Source: Nemertoderma westbladi (taxonomy: Eukaryota > Xenacoelomorpha > Nemertodermatida > Nemertodermatidae). Taken from it: a DNA stretch of 42,835 nucleotides. This document shows positions 1-9,771 of the stretch, piece after piece. Position 1 is the stretch's first letter. The number at the start of each line of letters is the position of its first letter. Position numbers and translations under genes: made by a program. The notes under the pieces are model-generated. The model made no database searches, was not told where the DNA came from, and worked only from the letters and a program-made list of their open reading frames with translations. The stretch covers positions 1-42,835 of the forward strand of contig JAUCBJ010001619.1 in assembly GCA_032718475.1 (NCBI GenBank), read 5' to 3'.

Positions 1-133
1 TTACAAGTGCATTTCACGGATAGCGGTTGTAGGTGTCCTGTACTTCCCCAGCATATTATTTATATTTTGGCATTTATTCTAAAATAAGGTAGAGCTAATG
101 GTTTTCAATCGTGACTAAATACTTGTTTGGCCC

Positions 134-430
134 TGATAGTCCGGCAGCCACGTACCTCTTTTTGGCCCAACCGAAAATTTTTGGACGGATTACATTTTTT
201 GGATGTTTTGGTGTCTAGGGGTCCCTCTTAACATAAAAAAGTGGTTTATGGACTTTGACACCGTGGGCAATTTGAATTAATGACCCGTTTCTATGGACTA
301 CAGAAATTTCTTTGAAAGCTTGGCAATCAGAATTGAACTGGTTGCAATTTTGATCGAAAATATGAAAATTTTAGAGAAACTATTGAAGTGTTGCTATGGT
401 AACGAAGGCACTACAACTATCGCTGTATCT
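134..430 (+). repeat. Interspersed repeat, copy 1
   Basis: A block beginning GATAGTCCGGCAGCCAC, with ACCGAAAATTTTTGGACGGA about 20 bases further on and TTGCTATGG near its end. The same words recur in the same order on the minus strand at about 2090-2407, so this is a dispersed element present twice in inverted orientation. I see no coding capacity, so it is probably a non-autonomous transposon or SINE-like fragment. Confidence 0.6.
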
Positions 431-2089
431 TTCCAAATGAAAACTACCGGTACTATGCTTAATGATATATTTGTTTTTTGGTTCGTCTGTGCACTTTGTT
501 AATAATGTTTTTCCCTAAATATTATGCACCACATCAATTTTGTGTAGAAGTATGGTTGGCAACAAATACCCGTATTCATGGAAACTACAGTAATTTATTG
601 CGGACATCACATCTGAAGCATTAAAAACCTTGACAGAAAATTATTACCTTAAAATGTATATATAAATCATTTGTCTCCAGCTTGTTTATTTAAGCATGAC
701 ACTTTTTTAATGCTAAATTTATAAAATTTAGTTAATGCATGGCGAATATGGAGACTATGCATTTTATATTATTCATTGTTTGATTATAATACTGTATAAT
801 ATTAGATTACGAAATGTTTGCGCATGAATCTTTATTGCAATTGCAGAATTCTGAGCAATCAGTTTGGTTTTTTCTGCAGGTGAACTTCTGCGATTTACAA
901 GGGATTTTGGAAGAACAGCTACACCGAATTAATTGCAAAATGCAAAAATGTAAAAAAATGTAAAAAAAATAATGATGTTCTAGAACACATATATTTTGTT
1001 TTAGAACATGTTGTTTAAATTGACTAATTTTATTAGAAATTATTTGTTATGTGTATTACATTGTTTAATTACATATAAACATTAAACGCTACCGATTTCA
1101 ATGCTTGCTAGCGATTTTGAAAGTTAGCTATTATTTTTTGAAAAAGCAACTTTAAGAACTAGCTACTACAAAACAAAATAACGTTTATGGGTACACATAC
1201 TATCTACATATTTTTTTACTAGCTATTTTTAAGCAGTTTTTTTTGCATATGACAATGTTCTAGAACATGTCCCGCGGCAAAAAAATATATTAATTTTTTT
1301 ATGGTATCTAGTATATTTTTTGTCTAGCTAGTGTTTTAAAAAAAATTTACTACCTATTTTTAAGCGCAGTTTTATTTTTTTCAAAAAATAAAAGATGCAG
1401 ATGACATTCTAGAATATTTTGTTACTTGCAAAGTAAAAAACTGTCACTAAACAATAACTGGAATTGAAAAGAGTAAATGAAAAGATGGAAGAAATCCATT
1501 CATGGAGATAATAAAGAAATAACAGCAACCTACCCTGTTGATTAAATCATACTGTTTAAATATTTATATGGTTAAATATAAATATCTTGAAACATGGTAA
1601 CAATGGTTTGTGTTATAAAATTGTAGTGTTATACGGAACTGTGACTCAAAGTATGTAGTACCCAACTCAAAATTTGGTATATATAAATATTATTATATCG
1701 TACTTTTGAAATATGGAACACAGGAACATACAGTAAAATCCACTCTAATCTACTTTGCTAAGGTACTTCTGCACTTTATTATCTGTACTATCCCTTACGG
1801 TATCGATTTATGAGACGGGTACAATAAAAAGAGATGCACAGTACAGTAGAAAGGAGCTAAACTGGAAATAACAAATATAGTTACCGTAGAAACATCAGCT
1901 GAATATTATAATCGCTGAAATTTGTAATCTTTAATAATTATGTTAGGTTAGGACATAAATATCAGCCCAATTTAGATTCTTAACCTTGTCTAAAGTTACA
2001 GAAAGGCCACGCTAATAAAATAAACATAATTTATCTAACGTTCCTGATTATTCTTGTAACTAATGGTATAATTAAAGGCGATTGAAATC

Positions 2090-2407
2090 GCAACACTAAA
2101 CTTTAATGCCGTCTCCATAGCAACAGGATCTAAAAATTAGACAAAAAAGATTGGGAATTTTTCGTAAATGAACTAAATTGACTTTGTAGAAGATTTTAAT
2201 CCATTATGACGTGCTGTTATGCAGTTGCTATGCCTTAAATGAGAATTACGTGGTCCTTAGCAACTAGGTCGTTATTTCAAAATGCCCAAAGTCAAAAATG
2301 TTATAATCGCCATTCCTCATTAAGTGGGACCTATAGAACTCAAAACATCAAAAAAATTAAATCCGTCCAAAAATTTTCGGTATACCATTGTGGCTGCCGG
2401 ACTATGA
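2090..2407 (-). repeat. Interspersed repeat, copy 2 (inverted)
   Basis: Read on the minus strand this starts CATAGTCCGGCAGCCAC, continues with ACCGAAAATTTTTGGACGGA and ends near TTGCTATGG, matching copy 1 at 134-430 in motif order and spacing. The two copies face each other about 1.7 kb apart. The middle parts are diverged, suggesting old insertions. Confidence 0.6.
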
Positions 2408-2493
2408 TTGTAGAAGACGCTAAGAGATCCCTGGTTGACACATAAAAATTTGTCAATTCCTAAAAGTATTAAAATGTTTGATTTTATTTCCAG

Positions 2494-2609
2494 CCCGAAT
2501 CAGACCGAGCTGTTCGATTGCAGTTTACTGATGTTGCCGTGAATAACGTCAATGATGAATATTGCGCCAAGGAATATTTCAGTACTAAAGTGGGATCAAC
2601 ACAAACAAA
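2494..2609 (+). CDS. Internal coding exon of an unrecognised gene
   Basis: The sequence shows an acceptor (TTTTATTTCCAG) before 2494 and a strong donor (GTAAGT) at 2610. Of the three frames between them only the first is open, beginning PESDRAVRLQFTDVAV. The exon is 116 bases (38 codons plus two bases) and ends in the phase needed to join the exon at 5917. The encoded stretch contains two cysteine-spaced, beta-rich-looking segments typical of an extracellular domain, but I do not recognise the family. Earlier exons must lie upstream, probably beyond the window edge. Confidence 0.6.
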
Positions 2610-3410
2610 GTAAGTGATTTGTGTTGAATCAGTTGGCCTGTGTGTTAAACTGTATAATTTTGAGTTATTAGAGTATAGTTTTGAGTTTTGTTATACTTAA
2701 CACCGTCAGTTTAGCTTTGCGGTATTTCGGATATTTAGGATAGTACCCGTAGTACGTAGAATAAAGGAAAATGTGGGTCGAGCCAAATGATTGGATATGT
2801 TATCCATTTCAGGTATAATCTTTTAAAGGAGAGTGACTTCACTATCTTACACCAGTTACGTTTGAAATAATATTTAATTTCGCCAATTTATTTAATAAAA
2901 ATTTTCTTTACAAAATCATAATTTTTAATTTTTAATTCATAATACTTAATAGTAATCATAATTGTAAAGAAGATATTTCAATTGTATTAACCATGTATAT
3001 TGCATGTACAGTGTTGTAGCTTTTCTTTTCAAAAGCAGAACAATTAGGCCTAAGCTGATATAATACCTACATATTACGTTGCATATTTTTACAGCCCAGA
3101 ACATTATATTTCACAAGAGGACGACAGTCAACATATCTTATTCATTGTATCTGTGCATTTTATATTACGGCAACCTCAGAAACAAATACTGTATATAATT
3201 TATAATAAATATTAAGTGATCCCGCGCTAAGACAACTAATTGGTTATACCGGTAGAGGCAACAAACGCAATTTGCAATAATTTTTGAATGATGTGGATGA
3301 TAATTTTTAATATTAATGAAAAACAACATAAATTAATATGGTATACATTTTTGTTTTTATCATGAATCGTTTCGAATCGTTTCTTTTTTGAAATATTACT
3401 TTTTACATAT

Positions 3411-3875
3411 TATAGTATTTTTCGTCCCACCAGACAAGCAGCAAAAATGATAGACGCGTCACCACGAATGATTTTTATCGAGTTGTATCGTGATCGGCGA
3501 CCTTAAAAACCGGCATAGCTTAATTACCAAATCAAAGGCAAGGTTTAACTGTTTGTAATTGTTTGCTACTTGTACTTTTCGTTCTGGAGCACCAGAACGG
3601 CACCAAAATTAGCTTTGCATTATCAGAAATATTTATGAATAGTTTCATCGTGATCAGAGACCTCGATAATCCGTATACCTTCAAAATTATCAAACCAAAC
3701 ACAAAATGTTTCAGTTTCAAATTATTTTATTTACAGTACTTGTACTTTTCGTCCTGGGGGACCAAAATAGCACCAAAAATGATGGTCACATTGCCAGAAA
3801 ATATTTTTATCAAGTTTTATCGTGATCAGCGACCTCAAAAACCCTTATACCATTAAAATTTTGTTTTTTGAGCCA
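3411..3875 (+). repeat. Degenerate ~160-170-bp tandem repeat, three copies
   Basis: Copies begin near 3411, 3568 and 3738. Each has a CTTTTCGTYCTGG-like start, a CACCAAAA word, a TATCGTGATC word and a final GACCTCRA/AAACC word in the same order. A further fragment with the GACCTCAAAAACCCTTAT ending lies at about 11548-11566, so the unit is also dispersed. The copies are well diverged and the array is old. Confidence 0.6.
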
Positions 3876-4018
3876 ATATCTAAAATGACCCCCACCCCCC
3901 GGGCTAATTACGGTGTGAAATAGACCGGGCCAGATAGGGTTAAGAACATGTGCCAACTACTACAACTGCCACTAACAAGTAAACAATCGGCTGAAGCCGG
4001 AGGCGAACCGAAGGCGAA

Positions 4019-5463
4019 ACTCCTATCTGCTACCCGAAGGTAGGGGTGGGCGCTATTCCTATCTGCTACCCGAAGGTAGGGGTGGCCGCTACTCCTATCT
4101 GCTACCCGAAGGTAGGGGTGGGCGCTACTCCTATCTGCTACCCGAGGGTCGGGGTGGGCGCTACTTCTATCTGCTACCCGAAGGTAGGGGTGGGTGCTAC
4201 TCCTATCTGCTACCCGAAGGTAGGGGTGGGCGCTACTCCTATCGCTACCCGAGGGTCGGGGTGGGCGCTACTCCTATCTGCTACCCGAGGGTCGGGGTGG
4301 GCGCTACTCCTATCTGCTACCCGAGGGTAGGGGTGGGCGCTACTCCTATCGCTACCCGAGGGTCGGGGTGGGCGCTACTCCTATCTGCTACCCGAGGGTC
4401 GGGGTGGGCGCTAATCCTATCTGCTACCCGAGGGTCGGGGTGGGCGCTACCATATCTGCTACCCGAAGGTAGGGGTGGGCGCTACTCCTATCTGCTACCC
4501 GAAGGTAGGGGTGGGCGCTACTCCTATCTGCTACCCGAAGGTAGGGGTGGGCGCTACTCCTATCTGCTACCCGATGGTCGGGGTGGGCGCTACCATATCT
4601 GCTACCCGAAGGTAGGGGTGGGCGCTACTCCTATCTGCTACCCGAGGGTCGGGGTGGGCGCTACTCCTATCTGCTACCCGAGGGTAGGGGTGGGCGCTAC
4701 TCCTATCTGCTACCCGATGGTAGGGGTGGGCGCTACTCCTATCTGCTACCCGAAGGTAGGGGTGGGCGCTACTCCTATCTGCTACCCGAGGGTCAGGGTG
4801 GGCGCTACTCCTATCTGCTACCCGATGGTCGGGGTGGGCGCTACCATATCTGCTACCCGAAGGTAGGGGTGGGCGCTACTCCTATCTGCTACCCGAAGGT
4901 AGGAGTGGGCGCTACTCCTATCTGCTATCCGAAGGTAGGGGTGGGCGCTACTCCTATCTGCTACCCGAATACAGGGGTAGGCGCTACTCCTATCTGCTAC
5001 CCGAAGGTAGGGGAGTGCGCTACTCCAATCTGCTACCCGAAGGTAGGGGTGGGCGCTACTCCTATCTGCTACCCGTAGGTAGAGGTGGGTGATATTCCTA
5101 TCTGCTACCCGAAGGTAGGGGTGGGCGCTACTCCTGTCTGCTACCCGAAGGTAGGAGTGGACGCTACGCCTATCTGCTACCCGAGGGTAGGGGTGGGCGC
5201 TACTCCTATCTGCTACCCGAAGGTAGGGGTGGGTGCTACTCCTATCTGCTACCCGAAGGTAGGGGTGGGCGCTACTCCTATCTGCTACCCGAAGATAGGG
5301 GTGGGCGCTACTCCTATCTGCTACCCAAAGGTAGGGGTGGGCGCTACTCCTATCTGCTACCCGAAGGTAGGGGTGGGCGCTACTCATATCTCTACCCTAA
5401 GGTAGGGGTGGGTGCTACTCATATCTGCTACCCGAAGGTAGGGGTGGGCGCTACTCCTATCGA
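4019..5463 (+). repeat. 36-bp minisatellite, about 40 copies
   Basis: A tandem array of a 36-bp unit built around CTACCCGAAGGTAG followed by GGGTGGGCG and CTACTCCTATCTG. The unit alternates GAAGGTA and GAGGGTC variants. Several units lack one base, which shifts the frame and explains overlapping ORFs of the form GATPICYPKVGV. The core CTACC-CGAA-GGTAG is a perfect five-base-pair hairpin with a four-base loop. Variation is patchy rather than graded, as in minisatellites evolving by unequal exchange. The array sits in an intron and abuts a tRNA-derived SINE on its right. Confidence 0.95.
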
Positions 5464-5560
5464 CTCCAAGGGATGATACGGCTGAGTGAACCCTGGTGAG
5501 AATCGAACCTACAACCAATAGATTGGAGTCCCGGCGCTCAACGAAATCAGCTAAACTAGG
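5464..5560 (-). repeat. tRNA-derived SINE head (degenerate tRNA-like)
   Basis: On the minus strand an A-box-like TAGCTGATTTCGTTGAGCGC (5534-5553) is followed about 25 bases later by a B-box-like GGTTCGATTCTC (5498-5509), the internal RNA polymerase III promoter layout of a tRNA. The anticodon and T stems do not pair well, so this is not a working tRNA. It continues into CCAGGGTTCACTCAGCC and a GGAGTCGATAGGAGTAG tail that runs straight into the minisatellite. I read it as a tRNA-derived SINE rather than a tRNA gene. Confidence 0.6.
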
Positions 5561-5916
5561 AATATTGTAGGAAACCCAATTTAATTGAGAATAAACCGTC
5601 AGATGTATAGGCCTTCCAGCTTAACATCATCATATAGTTATAGGCGCAGGTGTAGGTGTAGCATTTACCCCCCCACCCCCCCCCCCCCTAATTTAAATAT
5701 TCCTTTCATAGAGCAACTCAATTATATTTTTTTCATAAATAAACGTACCGGTACTGCAATTATTATGCCTCTCGGCTACAATATTATACACATAAACTTG
5801 TAAAGATGACTCATGTGCACACCATCATGTAATTTTAACCAAAAATAAAACTATATGACATTCAATTTACTTAACTAATTGTTTTCACATAATAATTCCT
5901 CTTTGAATTTCTCTAG

Positions 5917-6076
5917 GATGTGCTCTACAACATCGCAGTTCCAACTCCGCCTTTACAACGGTAAGGTCATTTCCTTTCCCCGCGGGCAGACTGTTACCGC
6001 CGAGAGTTACACGGGCTACAAGCCATATGGCGACAACACGGTAGACAAATTTAAAATTCTCGTCACCTTCGTATAA
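5917..6076 (+). CDS. Last coding exon of the unrecognised gene
   Basis: An acceptor (GAATTTCTCTAG) precedes 5917. Its first base completes the codon left open at 2609, after which the frame reads MCSTTSQFQLRLYNG and on to VDKFKILVTFV and TAA at 6074-6076. The end is a beta-rich segment with a GYKPYGD turn and no membrane helix or CaaX motif, so the product ends in a soluble or lumenal/extracellular domain. I do not recognise the family. A polyadenylation signal lies 220 bases downstream. The phase match with the upstream exon is the main support. Confidence 0.6.
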
Positions 6077-6295
6077 ACAGTCGGTGTAACGCAACTCACA
6101 TTAATGACTTAATCTCTATTTATAGCAGAGTATTTATTGCTTCACACCGTCATATACAACGACGGGCTGGGTTGTTGGGTCTATGTGGTCTAAACTGGAC
6201 ATTCACTATTTTGTTGGGTGGATTGGTTTGTTGGGTGTCTAGCTTTGTATAATATTCTAAATATATTGTAAACATTCCTATAATAGGAGTTTTAA

Positions 6296-6301
6296 AATAA
6301 A
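6296..6301 (+). terminator. Polyadenylation signal AATAAA
   Basis: An AATAAA hexamer in an AATAAATAAATAG context, 220 bases after the TAA of the preceding exon. This is a plausible 3' end for that transcript. Confidence 0.4.
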
Positions 6302-7177
6302 TAAATAGTCTTACATAGACTACAGTAGAAGGTACCAACTCAGATGAGACACGGTGGAAATTTGCGCAAATCACATCTCATCGAATTGATATCTCGATGA
6401 ATAAACGATGTTAATTTTCAATTAAAGGAAAAGAGCAGGTTACAGGGACTCGACTGGAAATGTATTGTCGCGCCCTGAAGTCGACTTGCCGTTTGGTTAA
6501 CAACTTTAATTTAACAATAAGATGGCCCCTTATGATGTTAGGCAAGTGATAGTTCTGTCATGTCAGTGATGGGTAAGTGATTGTGCCCTTAGCGCCTACA
6601 ACGGCATACTCATGCGTACAGGTGGGACAATACCCCCCCCCCCAGTGGAGATGGTTCCCCTATGACACTGCACGAGAGATGTCTCTGATGTAGAGAAAAA
6701 TATCAAATATGCTGTGAACAAGTAAGTTTACCATTAAAATTCATATAACCCAAGTTTTTATTTAGTACTATAACTGCGGACGGCCTATTATAGACATATA
6801 TTTGTCGTAATTTATCTACACCTCGTACCAACATTGATTGTGAACCCTCGTACAAGTAGCCAATGCAATAGACCTATAGAACCAAGCCTTCGGAATAAAC
6901 AACCTTTACAATAGTGTATCCTTAATATAAACTTGATATTGGATGATCTTTGTGCCAATATTTTTTGGAAATGCTAAAGTTTAGTTGGTCCGATCTGATA
7001 TAAAACTATTGTGTGTTTGTTATATTGTGTGATTATATTATTATTTATTTTTGGATTTTTAGCACATTATTTCTGTATATTATAATCTATTATATATTCA
7101 CAAATATTAGGTATTATTATATTATGTATCAATATTTTGTTTGAGTTGAAATTTTGTTTGAAATTTCTAAGAAAGCT
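6302..7177. other. Intergenic DNA and upstream region of the SEFIR-like/Rab-like gene
   Basis: AT-rich DNA with a short poly-C tract near 6632-6642. I see no coding exon and no convincing TATA or CCAAT arrangement. An in-frame TGA at 7142-7144 closes the downstream reading frame on its 5' side. Confidence 0.5.
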
Positions 7178-8947
7178 ATGAAATCGTCTGCTAAACTGAG
7201 TAAAAAGACAAAAGTTGGCGTAACAGGGTTAGAGAGTTTAGAGTCTGGCCAATGGTTTGAAGAGGATGGAGTTTGGGCATATAAAGAGTACACTGGGTCA
7301 GAGAAGCAGCGCCTTCCTCCCCATCTCTTATACAGACAGGATATCAAATCCGGGTACGAAACATCTTTACCGAGCATATCTCTCGTATGCGCGCGTAGCC
7401 AATACAAAACAGCCCACAAACTGCACGTGAAGCTCTACAACGAATTTAGGAGGAAGTCAACAATCGTTTATTTTGATAACGATGAGTCGTATTTATTAAC
7501 TTTGGAAGAATTTTCCACAAAGTTTATGTCTTGGTTGCGCTGGCAAAAGAAGCTGTCTGTTGATACAGTTGTGTTGTTGGTGAGTGAGGAATTAGCGGAC
7601 TGCAAAGGGAAAGGTCTTAAAAGGGTTGTAGATCTTGTGCCAACACTTAAGAAGAGTATTAATGAAGTTAATAAGAATGAGGGAAGATTGAGTGATATTG
7701 AAGATTGTAATCCTCCGACATTCATTGATTTGGTGTTAAAAGCCGCGAGGTACACTATCCTTGTAGAAATGGATCCGCCAGCTAGCAGTCAGCATCTTTG
7801 GCTATCAGCGTTTATGAATGGTAGACAGACTACAACTATTAAAGCCCCGGGCCCAGAGTTTTTGGAATCAGCGAGCAAAATTAACGAGTTCTTATTGAAA
7901 ATATATCCTCAAGTTTCTCAACCTTGTCTAACATATTTGGTGGAAATCGAACCGAAATTACAATTCTTTAACTCGGATAAACAGATTGAGGATGAAATCA
8001 TCGATGTTGTTTTAGAGATATTTGGAACAAAATTTATGAGTGGAAGAGTCCCGTTAAACATTTTACCAAGCGAAGACCATATCGTAAACGACCAGGAATC
8101 CACCGCCTTCCGCTTAGACCTCGGTAACCTTGGCGACGACATACTAAACATAATATTGACCATTACTGTTCCGGAATCATCCGCCCCTATACATATTGAG
8201 ACTCTGCAATTAATCGATATTATCCGTAACAAGACCACCGTATTTGTCGTAAACAGCACGTTCAATGCCAACCATCAAAATGTTTGTATATATCCAATCC
8301 CTAGCGACAACCTCAATTATAAGTTAGTGTTCTTAGGGGATCCCGGATCTGGAAAAACAAGCATCATATCTAAGTACACTAAAGGCACAGCAGTAGAACA
8401 AAAAATATACAGACCATCCATTGGAGTTGGTTATAAGGCTGTCGACTTTTCCAGAGAAGATGGAGACGTGACGTTAATGATTTACGACACGGCAGGCAGT
8501 GAGAAAAGGAATGACTCAAGCGGTGTGTTTATGCTGCTGACAAAGCAATACTACAGCGGAATTTTACGTTATTCTTCCTGTGTGGTTCTAGTAGTCGATA
8601 TATCGACACAATCCAACATAGACTTTGCAAGAAATATAGATTATTGGACGAACACTATCAAGAGTTACGCCCCAGAAGGGACTTTTATTTTAGTTATCGG
8701 CAACAAATCGGATGTTTCTAGACCACAAGATGAGATTGATATACTACGTAAGATCTGCATGCGAGAGAGGATTGGGTTCATTCCAGTTAGCGCCGTTACC
8801 GGATCGGCTATCCGAGACATGTTTCGCACGATTGTAGATGTACTGGTGGACAGGAAAGTTAGAAGCAGATATCAAAGCAAACTGATTCCCTCGGAAATTC
8901 TATCAAAAGGACCCCAGACTGTATCGGCGTATAACGAGGTTGGTTAG
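7178..8947 (+). CDS. SEFIR/TIR-like domain fused to a Rab/Ras-like small GTPase
   Basis: An intronless ORF of 589 residues from the first ATG after an in-frame stop at 7142. A basic leader (KKTK) is followed at about residues 67-240 by an alpha/beta region resembling a SEFIR domain of the IL-17 receptor/TIR superfamily: a first strand SISLVCARS, then SWLRWQKKLSVDTVVLLVS (118-136) and FIDLVLKAARYTILVEMD (182-199), in the order and spacing expected for SEFIR. Residues 240-380 are unrecognised. Residues 380-562 are a Rab-like G domain: P-loop GDPGSGKTS (387-395), switch I PSIGVGY, DTAGSE (437-442), GNKSD (508-512) and SAVTG (538-542). The catalytic switch II Gln is Ser 441. There is no C-terminal prenylation cysteine. 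The GTPase assignment is firm, the SEFIR assignment is inference. It could be a separate gene, or the 5' exon of the Roc-COR-TIR gene that starts 588 bases downstream on the same strand. Confidence 0.8.
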   Translation: MKSSAKLSKKTKVGVTGLESLESGQWFEEDGVWAYKEYTGSEKQRLPPHLLYRQDIKSGYETSLPSISLVCARSQYKTAHKLHVKLYNEFRRKSTIVYFDNDESYLLTLEEFSTKFMSWLRWQKKLSVDTVVLLVSEELADCKGKGLKRVVDLVPTLKKSINEVNKNEGRLSDIEDCNPPTFIDLVLKAARYTILVEMDPPASSQHLWLSAFMNGRQTTTIKAPGPEFLESASKINEFLLKIYPQVSQPCLTYLVEIEPKLQFFNSDKQIEDEIIDVVLEIFGTKFMSGRVPLNILPSEDHIVNDQESTAFRLDLGNLGDDILNIILTITVPESSAPIHIETLQLIDIIRNKTTVFVVNSTFNANHQNVCIYPIPSDNLNYKLVFLGDPGSGKTSIISKYTKGTAVEQKIYRPSIGVGYKAVDFSREDGDVTLMIYDTAGSEKRNDSSGVFMLLTKQYYSGILRYSSCVVLVVDISTQSNIDFARNIDYWTNTIKSYAPEGTFILVIGNKSDVSRPQDEIDILRKICMRERIGFIPVSAVTGSAIRDMFRTIVDVLVDRKVRSRYQSKLIPSEILSKGPQTVSAYNEVG

Positions 8948-9368
8948 GAATTCGTTAGATTTTAGATCATATATCAAGGATGGGGCGGGATTAGTTAGAT
9001 TTGTAAGATAATGCACTATTAGGGGTCATTCAAGTATTACCGTCATCACTTGTCGGTGGGTGGGTGGGTTTCGGCTGGTTGATGACCAATGCTTATTATT
9101 TTACTTATACTTATACTATATGCCAATACTTATCCGTTGGTTAATTTAATGCCTCCTCCTCATATACATTTTTACTTTTTACATTATACAGCTAAATGGT
9201 TTCACAATATTAAAATTAATTACAAACAGGGAACATTGCTTAAATTTACAATGTATTCTGATAAAATTCCGTAATCTAAACTAGATCTGAGTCAAATTTA
9301 AAAGCATCACATAATGTAAAAACCTATAAAATGCTATGAAATTTTCAAATTAATTAAAAATTATGCGA

Positions 9369-9374
9369 AATAAA
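9369..9374 (+). terminator. Possible polyadenylation signal AATAAA
   Basis: AATAAA 420 bases after the TAG of the SEFIR-like/Rab-like ORF and before the first Roc exon. If used, it makes that ORF a separate gene rather than an upstream exon of the Roc-COR-TIR gene. Confidence 0.3.
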
Positions 9375-9534
9375 ATATGTAAAATGTTACCCAATGAAAG
9401 TTCGCTGTTACTCTGAAGCTGAGGTCATTTCCCAACTCTAATTTCCACAGCCGTAACGAGTGTAAATGTTTAATGGCCATCACCATTGCAAAATAATCCA
9501 AAAAATAACTTTAAATTTGTTTTTTCTTCACCAG

Positions 9535-9771
9535 GCCTGTCGTAATGGGGTGAAGCCGGTATATCGAACCAGATTAATGCTCGTGGGACAGGATAGGGCG
9601 GGTAAAACAAGCGTTAAAAGGGCGTTGCTGCAGCAACCATTTAATTCCAATGAGATATCCACAGACGGAATAGACGTGACAACCGAATTCACTGTTGCCA
9701 TAACAGAATCGATGTCATGGAAACAGTCAATGGATAAATTTAATAGAGATGTATCAACCACCAATATAAAG
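9535..9771 (+). CDS. Roc-COR-TIR exon 1 seen: Roc P-loop
   Basis: Acceptor TTTTTTCTTCACCAG ends at 9534 and donor GTAAGA starts at 9772. The 79 codons are exactly in phase 0 at both ends and contain YRTRLMLVGQDRAGKTS, the first strand and P-loop of a Roc domain. An in-frame ATG at 9466 would give a 23-residue leader if the acceptor were unused, but that leader lacks protein character, so I prefer splicing. Confidence 0.8.

Larger units (their letters stand above)
1..2493. other. AT-rich non-coding DNA, probably intronic
   Basis: This stretch lies upstream of the first exon I can support and is probably intron of the same gene. It holds two oppositely oriented copies of an interspersed repeat (listed separately) and otherwise AT-rich unique-looking sequence. 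No ORF here has recognisable protein character. A good-looking acceptor ends at about 879, but no exon with a compatible donor follows it. Confidence 0.5.
2610..5916 (+). other. 3.3-kb intron filled with repeats
   Basis: Intron between the two exons of the unrecognised gene. It contains AT-rich sequence, a degenerate 170-bp tandem repeat, the 36-bp minisatellite, a tRNA-derived SINE head and a C-rich tract near 5669-5690. The ORFs in the minisatellite are by-products of its period and are not genes. Confidence 0.55.

Noticed and set aside
880-950. Possible exon after a good acceptor (TTTTTTCTGCAG)
   Set aside because: No donor in a phase that fits the exon at 2494, and both open frames end within 70 bases.
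4046-5405. Several ORFs of 69-201 codons repeating GATPICYPKVGV
   Set aside because: They follow the 36-bp minisatellite, change frame at units missing one base, occur on both strands and have no flanking gene signals.
5464-5560. Functional tRNA gene on the minus strand
   Set aside because: A and B boxes are present but the anticodon and T stems do not pair, and a SINE-like body follows.
7154-7177. TTG at 7154 as start of the SEFIR-like/Rab-like ORF
   Set aside because: Animal genes start with ATG; the first in-frame ATG is at 7178. The GTG at 32999 for the sulfotransferase was rejected likewise.
9466-9534. ATG at 9466 as start of the Roc-COR-TIR gene
   Set aside because: The 23 codons before the Roc sequence lack protein character and include the polypyrimidine tract of a strong acceptor.
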